A DNA stretch of 64,000 nt, from assembly GCA_054601695.1 (NCBI GenBank), contig BAAHQB010000102.1:310001-374000 (forward strand), read 5' to 3'. The stretch's first letter is position 1, and every line of letters begins with the position of its first letter. The notes under the pieces were generated by a model. It made no database searches. It was not told the DNA's origin and saw only the letters and a list, made by a program, of their open reading frames with translations. The DNA is from Amorphochlora amoebiformis. Taxonomy: Eukaryota > Cercozoa > Chlorarachniophyceae. This document shows, piece after piece, positions 63,888 through 64,000 of this stretch. The position numbers and the translations under genes were made by a program.

Positions 63888-64000
63888 ATGTACGTATATG
63901 CTCCTTACTTGACGGACGAAAAGGTCAACTAGGTAGTGGAATGGGTAGTGCTCAGTCAGAAGACTACATATAGTACATATATATATATATGTATATATAC
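61834..64000 (-). CDS. unidentified protein, 3' part of gene
   Basis: Exon-like pieces on -: about 63950-63900 ([16 protein letters not shown], donor GTAAGG), 63337-63296, 62745-62696, 62507-62447, 62117-62080 ([12 protein letters not shown]) and 61873-61834 (TGA). Two phase-consistent models exist. Model [60 protein letters not shown], ending ISYENPPQ. Model B reads the same exons one base over: [46 protein letters not shown] and stop TGA within 62447-62507. The [15 protein letters not shown] piece resembles the start of a Dpy-30 motif, but the usual following Pro-Leu-xx-Leu-Ala part is missing. Its stop lies 22 bp from the ATG of the VPS9 gene. The gene continues past the window. Confidence 0.45.
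63435..63516. repeat. (TA)n then (TG)n
   Basis: (TA)n running into a ~15-unit TG run, in an intron. Similar TA-TG junctions occur near 16350-16475, 34305-34380 and 40800-40860. Confidence 0.9.

Overview
The window is nuclear DNA of a microbial eukaryote, probably a protist or alga. Genes consist of short exons (12-612 nt, most 40-110) scattered through long GT-AG introns, and those introns are mostly (TA)n microsatellite, TTAGGG/CCCTAA arrays and other simple sequence. TAA, TAG and TGA all end plausible reading frames, so the code looks standard. The TTAGGG-type arrays and the presence of CDC25 argue against a land plant; I cannot name the lineage. Almost all long open frames here are (TA)n translations (YIYIYI). 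The real genes were recovered by reading exons between splice sites, checking that codon phase carries across each junction, and comparing with families known from memory. No database search was possible.

Layout. 1-7803 (+): 3' part of a Myb/SANT-repeat gene. 8332-11123 (-): Mediator subunit MED22. 11236-17105 (+): CDC25 phosphatase. 18897-25445 (-): RNA polymerase II subunit RPB7. 25419-26095 (+): mitochondrial ribosomal protein S21. 27346-29652 (+): small helical protein of unknown role. About 30590-42829 (+): low-complexity protein with internally duplicated exons and a C-terminal SAM domain. 43316-48484 (-) and 48691-53031 (+): two copies of one uncharacterised gene, head to head as the arms of a roughly 10 kb imperfect palindrome. 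53472-61811 (-): MIT plus VPS9 protein (Rab5-GEF type). 61834-64000 (-): 3' part of a further gene with an uncertain model.

The genes look unrelated in function: transcription (MED22, RPB7, a Myb protein), cell cycle (CDC25), mitochondrial translation and endosomal traffic. Neighbours are packed tightly as divergent or convergent pairs, often under 600 bp apart and as little as about 20 bp, although individual introns reach 3 kb. The convergent gaps at 7.8-8.3 kb and 17.1-18.9 kb lack TA microsatellite and are rich in CTAG.

The most striking points are the palindrome with its twin genes; a recurring pattern in which the end of an exon, its 5' splice site and the first intron bases are repeated several times with (TA)n between copies; telomere-type arrays inside introns with fragments of neighbouring exons embedded in them; and tandemly duplicated exons, some of which can only work as alternatives.
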